Source: Liolophura sinensis (Eukaryota > Mollusca > Polyplacophora > Chitonida > Chitonidae). From it: a stretch of DNA of 45,864 bases. The notes beneath the pieces were generated by a model. That model ran no database searches and had not been told where the DNA came from. It saw nothing but the letters and a program-made list of their open reading frames with translations. Where the stretch lies: the NCBI RefSeq assembly GCF_032854445.1, contig NW_027018291.1, positions 1 to 45,864 on the forward strand. The letters are read 5' to 3'. This document shows positions 1 to 11,447 of the stretch, one piece after another. The translations under genes and the position numbers were made by a program. Position 1 is the first letter of the stretch, and every line of letters begins with the position of its first letter.

Positions 1-3000
1 ATTTGTACGTGAAAAACACAAGGTACTTGATACAGTCTGCTGTAAAAAGTACAACTGAACACTGACCCACTTCAGTAAGGTGACAAAAGATGCGGAATTG
101 AGCCAGGCATCGGCAGCTGTTGAAAAATTGCAAATTTCCCTGGTTTCCATGGAGTAAGAGCCGTTGCTGTGCACGTGATTATGACATCAATGATCATTGA
201 AATGTCGCTACAGCCAAAAGTATTGGTCGGAGAGCAACGCGGTTTGCACCATTCGATTTCTCGTCACAAAATACGTCGAATTAGCGTCTTACCAGCAGCA
301 CTGGAACCGTTTTTCCAATTTTGCATTTTTGCCTGGTCTTTTTGTTAATTGAAATCGGCTACACTGTACTCTGTACAATCGCGACTGGTCATTACTATAT
401 TTAACTTTTGACTATAAGTTATGTGCCCTTCGGTAGCACAGAAGACCTGAAATCTTTGGGCTAAGCCCATTTAACTCACCCAGCAATTGCCTTACTTCTA
501 AGTGCAAGACAATCTCAATGTCTTTATCTACGTGTAGAAAAACCGCACCATTTGTACATAAAAAACACAAGGTACTTCATACAGTCTGCTGTAAAAAGTA
601 CAACTGAACACTGACCCACATTTATAAGGTGCCAAAAGATGCGGAATTGTGCCAGGCATCGGCAGCTGTTAAAAATTGCAAATTTCCCTGGTTTTCATGG
701 AGTAAGAGCCGTTGCTGGGCACGTGATTATGACATCAATTATAATTCAATTGTCGCTACAGCCAAAAGTATTGGTCGGAGAGCAACGCGGTTTGCACCAT
801 TCGATATCTCGCCACAAAATACCTCGGATTAGCCTCTTACCAGCAGCACTGGAACAGTTTTTCCACTTTTGCATTTTTGCCTGGTTTTTTTTGTTAATTG
901 AAATCGGCTACACTGTACTCTGTACAATCGCGACTGGTCATTACTATTTCAACTTTTGACTATAAGTTATGTGCCCTTCGGTAGCCCAGAAGACCTGAAA
1001 TCTTTGGGCCAAGCCCATTTAACTCACCCAGCAATTGTCTTACTTCTAAGTCCAAGGACAATCTCAATGTCTTTATCTACGTGTATAAAAACCAGACCAT
1101 TTGTACGTGAAAAACACAAGGTACTTGAGTTAGTCTGCTGTAAAAAGTACAACTTAACACTGACCCACTTCAGTAAGGTGCCAAAAGATGAGGAATTGAG
1201 CCAGGCATCGGCAGCTGTTAAAAAATTGCAATATCCCTGGTTTCATGAGTAAGAGCCGTTGCTACGCACGTGGTTATGACATAAATGATCATTCAATTGT
1301 CGCTACAGCCAAAAGTATGGTCGGAGAGCAAACGCGGTTTGCACCATTCGATTTCTCGTCACAAAATATGTCGGATTAGCCTCTTACCAGCAGCACTGGA
1401 ACAGTTTTTCCACTTTTGCATTTTTGCCTGGTCTTTTTGTTAATTGAAATCGGCTACACTGTACTCTGTACAATCGCAACTGGTCCATTACTATATTCAA
1501 CTTTTGACTAAAAGTTATGTGCCCCTTCGGTAGACCAGAAGACATCAAATGTTTGGGCTAAGCCCATTTAACTCACCCAGCAATTGCCTTACTTCAAAGT
1601 GCAAGACAATCTCAATGTCTTTATCTACGTGTAGAAAAACAGACCATTTGTACATAAAAAACACAAGGTACTTGATTACAGTCTGCTGTAAAAAGTACAA
1701 CTGACCACAGACCCACATGAATAAGGTTGCCAAAAGATGCGAAATAGAGCCAGGTATCGGCAGCTGTTGAAAAATTGCAAATTTCCCTGGTTTCCATGGA
1801 GTAAGGAGCCGTTGCTGGGCACGTGATTATGACATAAATGATCATTCAATTGTCGCTACAGCCAAAAAGTATTGGTCGGAGAGCAACGCGGTTTGCACAT
1901 TCGATTTGTCGTCACAAAATACGTCGGTTTAGCCCTCTTACCAGCAGCACTGAACAGTTTTTCCAGTTTTGCATTTTTGCCTGGTCTTTTTGTTAATTGT
2001 AATCGGCTACACTGTACTCTGTACAATCGCGACTGGTCATTACTATATTCAACTTTTGACTATAAGTTATGTGCCCTTCGGTAGCCCAGAAGACGTCAAA
2101 TCTTTGGGCTAAGCCCATTTAACTCACCCAGCAATTGCCTTACTTCTAAGTCCAAGACAATCTGAATGTCTTTATCTACGTGTAGAAAAACCACACCATT
2201 TGTACATGAAAAACACAAGGTACTTGATACAGTCTGCTGTAAAAAGTACAACTAAACACTGACCCACATTTATAAGGTGCCAAAAGATGCGGAATTGTGC
2301 CAGGCATCGGCAGCTGTTAAAAAATTGCAAAATATCCCTGGTTTCCATGGAGTAAGAGCCGTTGCTGGGCACGTTGATTATGACATCAATGATCATTGAA
2401 TTGTCGCTACAGTCAAAAGTATTGGTCGGAGAGCAACGCGGTTTGCACCATTCGATTTCTCGTCACAAAATACGTCGGATTAGACTCTGAACAGCAGCAC
2501 TGGAACAATTTTTCCAATTTTGCATTTTTGCCCGGTCTTTTTGTTAATTGAAATCGTCTACACTGTACTCTGTACCATCGCGACTGGTCATTACTAAATT
2601 CAACTTTTGATTATAAATTATGTGCCCTTCGGTAGCCCAGAAGACCTGAAATCTTTGAGCCAAGCCCATTTAACTCACCCAGCAACTGTCTTACTTCTAA
2701 GTCCAAGACAACTCAATGTCTTTATCTACGTGTAGAAAAACCAGACCATTTGTATATGAAAAACACAAGGTACTTGATACAGTCTGCTGTAAAAAGTACA
2801 ACTAAACACTGACCCACATTTATAAGGTGCCAAAAAATGCGGAATTGGGCCAGGCATCGGCAGCTGTTGAAAAATTGCAAATATCCTGGTTTCCATGAAG
2901 TAAGAGCCGTTGCTGGGCACGTGATTATGACATAAATGATCATTGAATTGTCGCTACAGCCAAAAGTATTGGTCGGAGAGCAACGCGGTTTGCACCATTC

Positions 3001-6000
3001 GATTCTCGTCACAAAATACGTCGGATTAGCCTCTTACCAGCAGCACTAGAACAGTTTTTCCACTTTTGCATTTTTGCCTGGTCTTTTTGTTAATTGAAAT
3101 CGGCTACACTGTACTCTGTACAATCGCAACTGGTCATTACTATATTCAACTTTTGACTATAAGTTATGTGCCCTTCGGTAGACCAGAAGACATCAAATGT
3201 TTGGGCTAAGCCCATTTAACTCACCCAGCAATTGTCTTACTTCTAAGTGCAAGACAATCTCAATGTCTTTATCTACGTGTAGAAAAACCACACCATTTGT
3301 ACATAAAAAACACAAGGTACTTGATACAGTCTGCTGTAAAAAGTACAACTAAACACTTACCCACATTTATAAGGTGCCAAAAGATGCGGAATTGTGCCAG
3401 GCATCGGCAGCTGTTAAAAAATTGCAAATATCCCTGGTTTCCATGGAGAAAGAGCCGTTGCTGGCACGTGATTATGACATAAATGATCATTCAATTGTCG
3501 CTACAGCCAAAAGTATTGGTCGGAGAGCAACGCGGTTTGCACCATTCGATTTCTCGTCAACAAAATACGTCGGATTAGCCTCTTAACAGCAGCACTGGAA
3601 CAGATTTTCCACTTTTGCATTTTTGCCTGGTCTTTTTGTTAATTGAAATCGGCTACACTGTACTCTGTACAATCGCGACTGGTCATTACTATATTCAACT
3701 TTTGACTATAAGTTATGTGCCCTTCGGTAGCCCAGAAGACCTGTAATCTTTGGGCCAAGCCCATTTAACTCACCCAGCAATTGTCTTACTTCTAAATTTA
3801 AGACAATCTCAATGTCTTTATCTACGTGTAGAAAAACCAGACTATTTGTACATAAAAAACACAAGGTGCTTGATACAGTCTGCTGTAAAAAGTACAACTG
3901 ACCACAGACCCACATGAATAAGGTGCCAAAAGATGCGGAATTGGGCCAGGCATCGGTAGCTGTTAAAAAATTGCAAATATCCCTGGTTTCCATGGAGTAA
4001 GAGCCGTTGCTGGGCACGTGATTATGACATCAATGATCATTGAATTGTCGCTACATCCAAAAGTATTGATCGGAGAGCAACGCGGTTTGCACCATTCGAT
4101 TTCTCGTCACAAAATACGTCGGATTAGCCTCTTACCAGCAGCACTGAACAGTTTTTCCAATTTTGCATTTTTACCTGGTCTTTTTGTTAATTGAAATCGG
4201 CTACACTGTACTCTGTACAATAGCGACTGGTCATTACTATATTCAACTTTTGACTATAAGTTATGTGCCCTTGGGTAGCACAGAAGACCTGAAATCTTTG
4301 GGCTAAGCCCATTTAACTCACCCAGCAATTGCCTTACTTCAAAGTGCAAGACAATCTGATGTCTTTATCTACGTGTAGAAAAACCACACCATTTGTACGT
4401 AAAAAACACAAGGTACTTGATATAGTCTGCTGTAAAAAGTACAACTGAACACTGACCCACTTCAGTAAGGTGCCAAAAGATGCGGAATTGAGCCAGGCAT
4501 CGGCACCTGTTGAAAAATTGCAAATTTCCCTGGTTTCCATGGAGTAAGAGCCGTTGCTGGGCACGTGATTATGACATAAATGATCATTCAATTGTCGCTA
4601 CAGCCAAAAGTATTGGTCGGAGAGCAACGCGGTTTGCACCATTCGATTTCTCGTCACAAAATACGTCGGATTAGCCTCTTACCAGCAGCACTGGAACAGT
4701 TTTTCCACTTTTGCATTTTTGCCTGGTCTTTTTGTTAATTGAAACCGGCTACACTGTACTCTGTACAATCGCGACTGGCCATTACTATTTTCAACTTTTG
4801 ACTATAAGTTATGTGTCCTTCGGTAGCCCAGAAGACCTCAAATCTTTGGGCCAAGCCCATTTAACTCACCCAGCAATTGTCTTACTTCTAAGTCCAAGAC
4901 AACTCAATGTCTTTATCTACGTGTAGAAAAACCAGACCATTTGTATATGAAAAACACAAGGTACTTGATACAGTCTGCTGTAAAAAGTACAACTAAACAC
5001 TGACCCACATTTATAAAGTGCCAAAAAATGCGGAATTGGGCCAGGCATCGGCAGCTGTTAAAAATTGCAAATATCCCTGGTTTCCATGGAGTAAGAGCCG
5101 TTGCTGGGCACGTGATTATGACATCAATGATCATTGAATTGTCGCTACAGCCAAAAGTATTGGTCGGAGAGCAACGCGGTTTGCACCATTCGATTTCTCG
5201 TCACAAAATACGTCGGATTAGCCTCTTACCAGCAGCCCTGGAACAGTTTTTCCACTTTTGCATTTTTGCCTGGTCTTTTTGTTAATTGAAATCGGCTACA
5301 CTGTACTCTGTACAATCGCGACTGGTCATTACTATATTTAACTTTTGACTATAAGTTATGTGCCTTCGGTAGCCCAGAAGACGTCAAATCTTTGGGCTAA
5401 GCCCATTTAACTCACCCAGCAATTGCCTTACTTCTAAGTCGAAGACAATCTTAATGTCTTTATCTACGTGTAGAAAAACCACACCATTTGTACATAAAAA
5501 ACACAAGGTACTTGATATAGTCTGCTGTAAAAAGTACAACTGAACACTGACCCACTTCAGTAAGGTGCCAAAAGACGCGGAATTGAGCCAGGCATCGGCA
5601 GCTGTTGAAAAATTGCAAATTTCCCTGGTTTCCATGGAGTAAGAGCCGTTGCTACGCACGTGATTATGACATAAATGATCATTCAATTGTCGCTACAGCC
5701 AAAAGTATTGGTCGGAGAGCAACGCGGATTGCACCATTCGATTTCTCGTCACAAAATACGTCGGATTAGCCTCTTACTAGTAGCACTGGAACAGTTTTGC
5801 CACTTTTGCATTTTTGCCTGGTCTTTTTGTTAATTGAAACCGGCTACACTGTACTCTGTACAATCGCGACTGGTCATTACTATATTCAACTTTTGACTAT
5901 AAGTTATGTGCCCTTCGGTAGCCCAGAAGACGTCAAATCTTTCGGCTAAGCCCATTTAACTCACCCAGCAATTGCCTTACTTCTAAGTGCAAGACAATCT

Positions 6001-6584
6001 CAATGTCTTTATCTACGTGTAGAAAAACCACACCATTTGTATATGAAAAACACAAGGTACTTGATACAGTCTGCTGTAAAAAGTACAACTAAACACTGAC
6101 CCACATTTATAAGGTGCCAAAAAAATGCGGAATTGGGCCAGGCATCGGCAGCTGTTAAAAAATTGCAAATATCCCTGGTTTCCATGAAGTAAGAGCCGTT
6201 GCTGGGCACGTGATTATGACATAAATGATCATTGAATTGTCGCTACAGCCAAAAGTATTGGTCGGAGAGCAACGCGGTTTGCACCATTCGATTTCTCGTC
6301 ACAAAATACGTCGGATTAGCCTCTTACCAGCAGCCCTGGAACAGTTTTTCCACTTTTGCATTTTTGCCTGGTCTTTTTGTTAATTGAAATCGGCTACACT
6401 GTACTCTGTACAATCGCGACTGGTCATTACTATATTTAACTTTTGACTATAAGTTATGTGCCCTTCGGTAGCCCAGAAGACGTCAAATCTTTGGGCTAAG
6501 CCCATTTAACTCACCCAGCAATTGCCTTACTTCTAAGTCGAAGACAATCTTAATGTCTTTATCTACGTGTAGAAAAACCACACC
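1..6584. repeat. Left divergent monomer domain (M1-M12)
   Basis: Monomer starts are 1, 550, 1099, 1646, 2198, 2748, 3295, 3844, 4391, 4939, 5486 and 6035. Lengths vary from 547 to 552 bp, unlike the strict 549 bp further in. The haplotype order is irregular: P, P/Q hybrid, P-like, S, Q, Q, Q, S, P, Q, P, Q. P carries CACTTCAGTAAGG, Q carries CACATTTATAAGG and S carries CACATGAATAAGG. Apart from a local dimer duplication near the right end, I see no repeating multi-monomer order. It may be older satellite left outside the zone of recent amplification, or a differently ordered HOR only partly captured here. Scattered one-base indels (for example extra bases at about 1330, 1741 and 1866) raise the chance of some consensus error. 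No gene is present. Confidence 0.85.
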
Positions 6585-6740
6585 ATTTGTACATAAAAAA
6601 CACAAGGTACTTGATATAGTCTGCTGTAAAAAGTACAACTGAACACTGACCCACTTCAGTAAGGTGCCAAAAGACGCGGAATTGAGCCAGGCATCGCATC
6701 TGTTGAAAAATTGCAAATTTCCCTGGTTTCCATGGAGTAA
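4939..6740. repeat. Local dimer duplication (M10-M11 / M12-M13)
   Basis: Two adjacent monomers appear twice at a spacing of about 1.1 kb. Copy 1 runs from about 4939 to 5640 and copy 2 from about 6035 to 6740. Shared private variants are the AAAAAATGCGG/GGGCC form of the Q haplotype (about 5020 and 6122), CAGCAGCCCTGG (about 5232 and 6330), AGTCGAAGACAATCTTAATG (about 5437 and 6536) and the GACGCGG form of the P haplotype (about 5575 and 6673). After that the copies part. M11 continues with GCTACGCACG and ACTAGTAG, while M13 continues with GCTGGGCACG and GTCTCTACAG, the flank of HOR position h. M13 is therefore a P/h chimera marking the entry into the HOR domain. Confidence 0.75.
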
Positions 6741-7683
6741 GAGCCGTTGCTGGGCACGTGATTATGACATCAATGATCATTGAATTGTCTCTACAGCCAA
6801 AAGTATTGGTCGGAGAGCAACGCGGTTTGCACCATTCGATTTCTCGTCACAAAATACGTCGGATTAGCCTCTTACCAGCAGCACTGGAACAGTTTTTCCA
6901 CTTTTGCATTTTTGCCTGGTCTTTTTGTTAATTGAAATCGGCTACACTGTACTATGTACCATCGCCACTGGTCATTACTATATTTAACTTTTGACTATAA
7001 GTTATGTGCCCTTCGGTAGCCCAGAAGACGTCAAATGTTTGGCCTAAGCCCATTTAACTCACCCAGCAATTGTCTTACTTCTAAGTGCAAGACAATCTCA
7101 ATGTCTTTATCTACGTGTAGAAAAAACCACACCATTTGCACATAAAAAACACAAGGTACTTGATACAGTCTGCTGTAAAAAGTACAACTGACCACAGACC
7201 CACATTAATAAGGTGCCAAAAGAATCGGAATTGAGCCAGGCATCGGCAACTGTTGAAAAATTGCAAATTTCCCTGGTTTCCATGAAGTAAGAGCCGTTGC
7301 TGGGCACGTGATTATGACATAAATGATCATTGAATTGTCGCTACAGCCAAAAGTATTGGTCGGAGAGCAACGCGGTTTGCACCATTGGATTTCTCGTCAC
7401 AAAATACGTCGGATTAGCCTCTTATCAAGCAGCACTGGAACAGTTTTTCCACTTTTGTATTTTTGCCTGGTCTTTTTGTTAATTGAAATCGGCTACACTG
7501 TACTCTGTACAATCGCAACTGGTCATTACTATATTCAACTTTTGACTATAAGTTATGTGCCCTTCGGTAGACCAGAAGACATCAAATGTTTGGGCTAAGC
7601 CCATTTAACTCAGCCAGCAATTGCCTTACTTCTAAGTGCAAGACAATCTCAATGTCTTTATCTACGTGTAGAAAAACCACACC
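6585..7683. repeat. Truncated HOR row 0: chimeric h and i monomers (M13-M14)
   Basis: M13 (6585-7133) has a P-type left block and an h-type right half, with GTCTCTACAG at about 6786 and ATCGCCACTGG at about 6960. M14 (7134-7683) is type i: R haplotype (CACATTAATAAGG), AGAATCGGAATTG, ACCATTGGATTTC and CTCAGCCAGC. Both match M27-M28 (14273-15371) at an offset of 7688 bp, including the private ACCATTGG and CTCAGCCAGC variants. These two monomers are the tail of a row whose earlier members were lost or replaced, and they precede the first complete a-monomer. Confidence 0.8.
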
Positions 7684-10429
7684 ATTTGTACATAAAAAAC
7701 ACAAGGTACTTGATACAGTCTGCTGTAAAAAGTACAACTAAACACTTACCCACATTTATAAGGTGCCAAAAGATGCGGAATTGTGCCAGGCATCGGCAGC
7801 TGATAAAAAATTGCAAATATCCCTGGTTTCCATGGAGTAAGAGCCGTGGCTGGGCACGTGATTATGACATCAATGATTATTCAATTGTCGCTACAGCCAA
7901 AAGTATTGGTCGGAGAGCAACGCGGATTGCACCATTCGATTTCTCGTCACAAAATACGTCGGATTAGCCTCTTACTAGTAGCACTGGGACAGTTTTTCCA
8001 CTTTTGCAGTTTTGCCTGGTCTTTTTGTTAATTGAAACCGGCTACACTGTACTCTGTACAATCGCGACTGGTCATTACTATATTCAACTTTTGACTATAA
8101 GTTATGTGCCCTTCGGTAGCCCAGAAGACCTGTAATCTTTGGGCCAAGCCCATTTAACTCACCCAGCAATTGTCTTACTTCTAAGTTTAAGACAATCTCA
8201 ATGTCTTTATCTACGTGTAGAAAAACCACACCATTTGTACATAAAAAACACAAGGTGCTTGATACAGTCTGCTGTAAAAAGTACAACTGAACACTGACCC
8301 ACTTCAGTAAGGTGCTAAAAGATGCGGAATTGGGTCAGGCATCGGCAGCTGTTAAAAAATTGCAAATATCCCTGCTTTCCATGGAGTAAGAGCCGTTGCT
8401 GGGCACATGATTATGACATCAATGATCATTGAATTGTCGCTACATCCAAAAGTATTGGTCGGAGAGCAACGCGGTTTGCACCATTCGATTTCTCGTCACA
8501 AAATACGTAGGATTAGCCTCTTACCAGCAGCACTGGAACAGTTTTTCCACTTTTGCAATTTTACCTGGTCTTTTTGTTAATTGAAATCGGCTACACTGTA
8601 CTCTGTACAATAGCGACTGGTCATTACTATATTCAACTTTTGACTATAAGTTATGTGCCCTTCGGTAGCACAGAAGACCTGAAATCTTTGGGCTAAGCCC
8701 ATTTAACTCACCCAGCAATTGCCTTACTTCAAAGTGCAAGACAATTTGAATGTCTTTATCTACGTGTAGAAAAACCACACCATTTGTACGTGAAAAACAC
8801 AAGGTACTTGATACAGTCTGCTGTAAAAAGTACAACTAAACACTGACCCACATTTATAAGGTGCCAAAAGATGCGGAATTGGGCCAGGCATCGGCAGCTG
8901 TTAAATAATTGCAAATATCCCTGGTTTCCATGGAGTAAGAGCCGTTGCTGGGCACGTGATTATGACATCAATGATCATTGAAATGTCGCTACAGCCAAAA
9001 GTATTGGTCGGAGAGCAACGTGGTTTGCACCATTCGATTTCTCGTCACAAAATACGTCGGATTAGCCTGTTACCAGCAGCACTGGAACAGTTTTTCCACT
9101 TTTGCATTTTTACCTGGTCTTTTTGTTAATTGAAATCGGCTACACTGTACTCTGTACAATCGCGACTGGTCATTACTATATTCAACTTTTGACTTTAAGT
9201 TATGTGCCCTTCGGTAGCCCAGAAGACCTGAAATCTTTGGGCTAAGCCCATTTAACTCACCCAGCAATTGCCTTACTTCTAAGTGCAAGACAATCTCAAT
9301 GTCTTTATCTACGTGTAGAAAAACCACACCATTTGTACATAAAAAACACAAGGTACTTGATACAGTCTGCTGTAAAAAGTACAACTGAACTCTGACCCAC
9401 TTCAGTAAGGTGCCAAAAGATGCGGAATTGAGCCAGGCATCGGCAGCTGTTGAAAAATTGCAAATTTCCCTGGTTTCCATGGAGTAAGAGCCGTTGCTGT
9501 GCACGTGATTATGACATAAATGATCATTGAATTGTCGCTACAGCCAAAAGTATTGGTCGGAGAGCAACGCGGTTTGCACCATTCGATTTCTCGTCACAAA
9601 ATACGTCGGATTAGCCTCTTACCAGCAGCACTGGAACAGTTTTTCCACTTTTGCCTTTTTGTCTGTTTTTTTTGTTAATTGAAATCGGCTACACTGTACT
9701 CTGTACAATCGCGACTTGTCATTACTATATTCAACTTTTGACTATAAGTTATGTGCCCTTCGGTAGCCCAGAAGACGTCAAATCTTTCGGCTAAGCCCAT
9801 TTAACTCACCCAGCAATTGCCTTACTTCTAAGTGCAAGACAATCTCAATGTCTTTATCTACGTGTAGAAAAACCACACCATTTGTATATGAAAAACACAA
9901 GGTACTTGGTACAGTCTGCTGTAAAAAGTACAACTAAACACTGACCCACATTTATAAGGTGCCAAAAAATGCGGAATTGGGCCAGGCATCGGCAGCTGTT
10001 AAAAAATTGCAAATTTCCCTGGTTTCCATGAAGTAAGAGCCGTTGCTGGGCACGTGATTATGACATAAATGATCATTGAATTGTCGCTACAGCCAAAAGT
10101 ATTGGTCGGAGAGCAACGCGGTTTGCACCATTCGATTTCTCGTCACAAAATACGTCGGATTAGCCTCTTACCAAGCAGCACTGGAACAGTTTTTCCACTT
10201 CTGTATTTTTGCCTGGTCTTTTTGTTAATTGAAATCGGCTACACTGTACTCTGTACAATCGCAACTGGTCATTACTATATTCAACTTTTGACTATAAGTT
10301 ATGTGCCCTTCGGTAGACCAGAAGACATCAAATGTTTGGGCTAAGCCCATTTAACTCACCCAGCAATTGCCTTACTTCTAAGTGCAAGACAATCTCAATG
10401 TCTTTATCTACGTGTAGAAAAACCACACC
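7684..10429. repeat. HOR row 1: five-monomer row a-b-c-(d/e)-(f/i), 2746 bp
   Basis: Monomers are M15 a (7684-8232), M16 b (8233-8781), M17 c (8782-9330), M18 (9331-9879) and M19 (9880-10429). Markers: a has AAACACTTACCC and GCCGTGGCTGGG; b has GTGCTAAAAG, GGGTCAGG and CACATG in place of CACGTG; c starts GTACGTG and has TTAAATAATTG. M18 begins as d (GAACTCTGACCC, GATGCGG) and from about 9460 onward is e (AAATTTCCC, GTGCACG, TTTTTGTCTG, GACTTGTC, ATCTTTCGG), so one monomer was lost by a d/e crossover between about 9421 and 9465. M19 is f on the left (AAAAAATGCGG) and i on the right (ACCAAGCAGC, ATCGCAACTGG, AGACCAGAAGACATC). Confidence 0.9.
9331..9879. repeat. Chimeric monomer M18 (d/e fusion)
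   Basis: Compared with M23 (type d, 12077-12625) and M24 (type e, 12626-13174), M18 carries d markers up to GATGCGG at about 9420 and e markers from AAATTTCCC at about 9463. The switch lies in the roughly 45 bp that d and e share. Losing exactly one monomer at this point explains why row 1 is about 549 bp shorter than rows 3 and 4. A non-reciprocal conversion could also move markers, but it would not change the row length, so unequal crossover is the simpler reading. Confidence 0.85.
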
Positions 10430-11342
10430 ATTTGTGCATAAAAAACACAAGGTACTTGATACAGTCTGCTGTAAAAAGTACAACTAAACACTTACCCACA
10501 TTTATAAGGTGCCAAAAGATGCGGAATTGTGCCAGGCATCGGCAGCTGATAAAAAATTGCAAATATCCCTGGTTTCCATGGAGTAAGAGCCGTGGCTGGG
10601 CACGTGATTATGACATCAATGATCATTCAATTGTCGCTACAGCCAAAAGTATTGGTCGGAGAGAAACGCGGATTGCACCATTCGATTTCTCGTCACAAAA
10701 AACGTCGGATTAGCCTCTTACTAGTAGCACTGGGACAGTTTTTCCACTTTTCCAGTTTTGCCTCGTCTTTTTGTTAATTGAAACCGGCTACACTGTACTC
10801 TGTACAATCGCGACTGGTCATTACTATATTCAACTTTTGACTATAAGTTATGTGCCCTTCGGTAGCCCAGAAGACCTGTAATCTTTGGGCCAAGCCCATT
10901 TAACTCACCCAGCAATTGTCTTACTTCTAAGTTTAAGACAATCTCAATGTCTTTATCTACGTGTAGAAAAACCACACCATTTGTACATAAAAAACACAAG
11001 GTGCTTGATACAGTCTGCTGTAAAAAGTACAACTGAACACTGACCCACTTCAGTAAGGTGCTAAAAGATGCGGAATTGGGTCAGGCATCGGCAGCTGTTA
11101 AAAAATTGCAAATATCCCTGCTTTCCATGGAGTAAGAGCCGTTGCTGGGCACATGATTATGACATCAATGATCATTGAATTGTCGCTACATCCAAAAGTA
11201 TTGGTCGGAGAGCAACGCGGTTTGCACCATTCGATTTCTCGTCACAAAATACGTAGGATTAGCCTCTTACCAGCAGCACTGGAACAGTTTTTCCACTTTT
11301 GCAATTTTACCTGGTCTTTTTGTTAATTGAAATCGGCTACAC

Positions 11343-11355
11343 TGTACTCTGTACA
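11343..11355. other. 13-bp inverted repeat TGTAC-TCT-GTACA (M21 shown)
   Basis: Five-base arms separated by TCT occur in almost every monomer about 365 bp from its start. In the g/h lineage the form is TGTACTATGTACC, which breaks the outer base pair (for example about 14089 and 14640). It is short and could be incidental. Confidence 0.6.
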
Positions 11356-11434
11356 ATAGCGACTGGTCATTACTATATTCAACTTTTGACTATAAGTTAT
11401 GTGCCCTTCGGTAGCACAGAAGACCTGAAATCTT

Positions 11435-11447
11435 TGGGCTAAGCCCA
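11435..11447. other. Short hairpin TGGGC-TAA-GCCCA (M21 shown)
   Basis: A five-base stem with a three-base loop occurs in most monomers about 457 bp from the start. Subfamilies change the loop (CAA) or weaken the stem (TCGGC in e and k monomers, TGGCC in h monomers) without compensating changes in the other arm. That argues against selection on an RNA or DNA hairpin. Confidence 0.5.

Noticed and set aside
9070-9504. Recurrent 144-codon open frame on the minus strand (also 11816-12250 and 16758-17192), part of a family of 60-144 codon frames in most monomers
   Set aside because: The longer form exists only where GACTATAAG became GACTTTAAG, removing one stop. Other monomers stop there or are broken by indels. 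There is no recognisable domain, no visible third-position bias, and overlapping open frames occur on the other strand. Monomer length divisible by three makes such frames recur passively.
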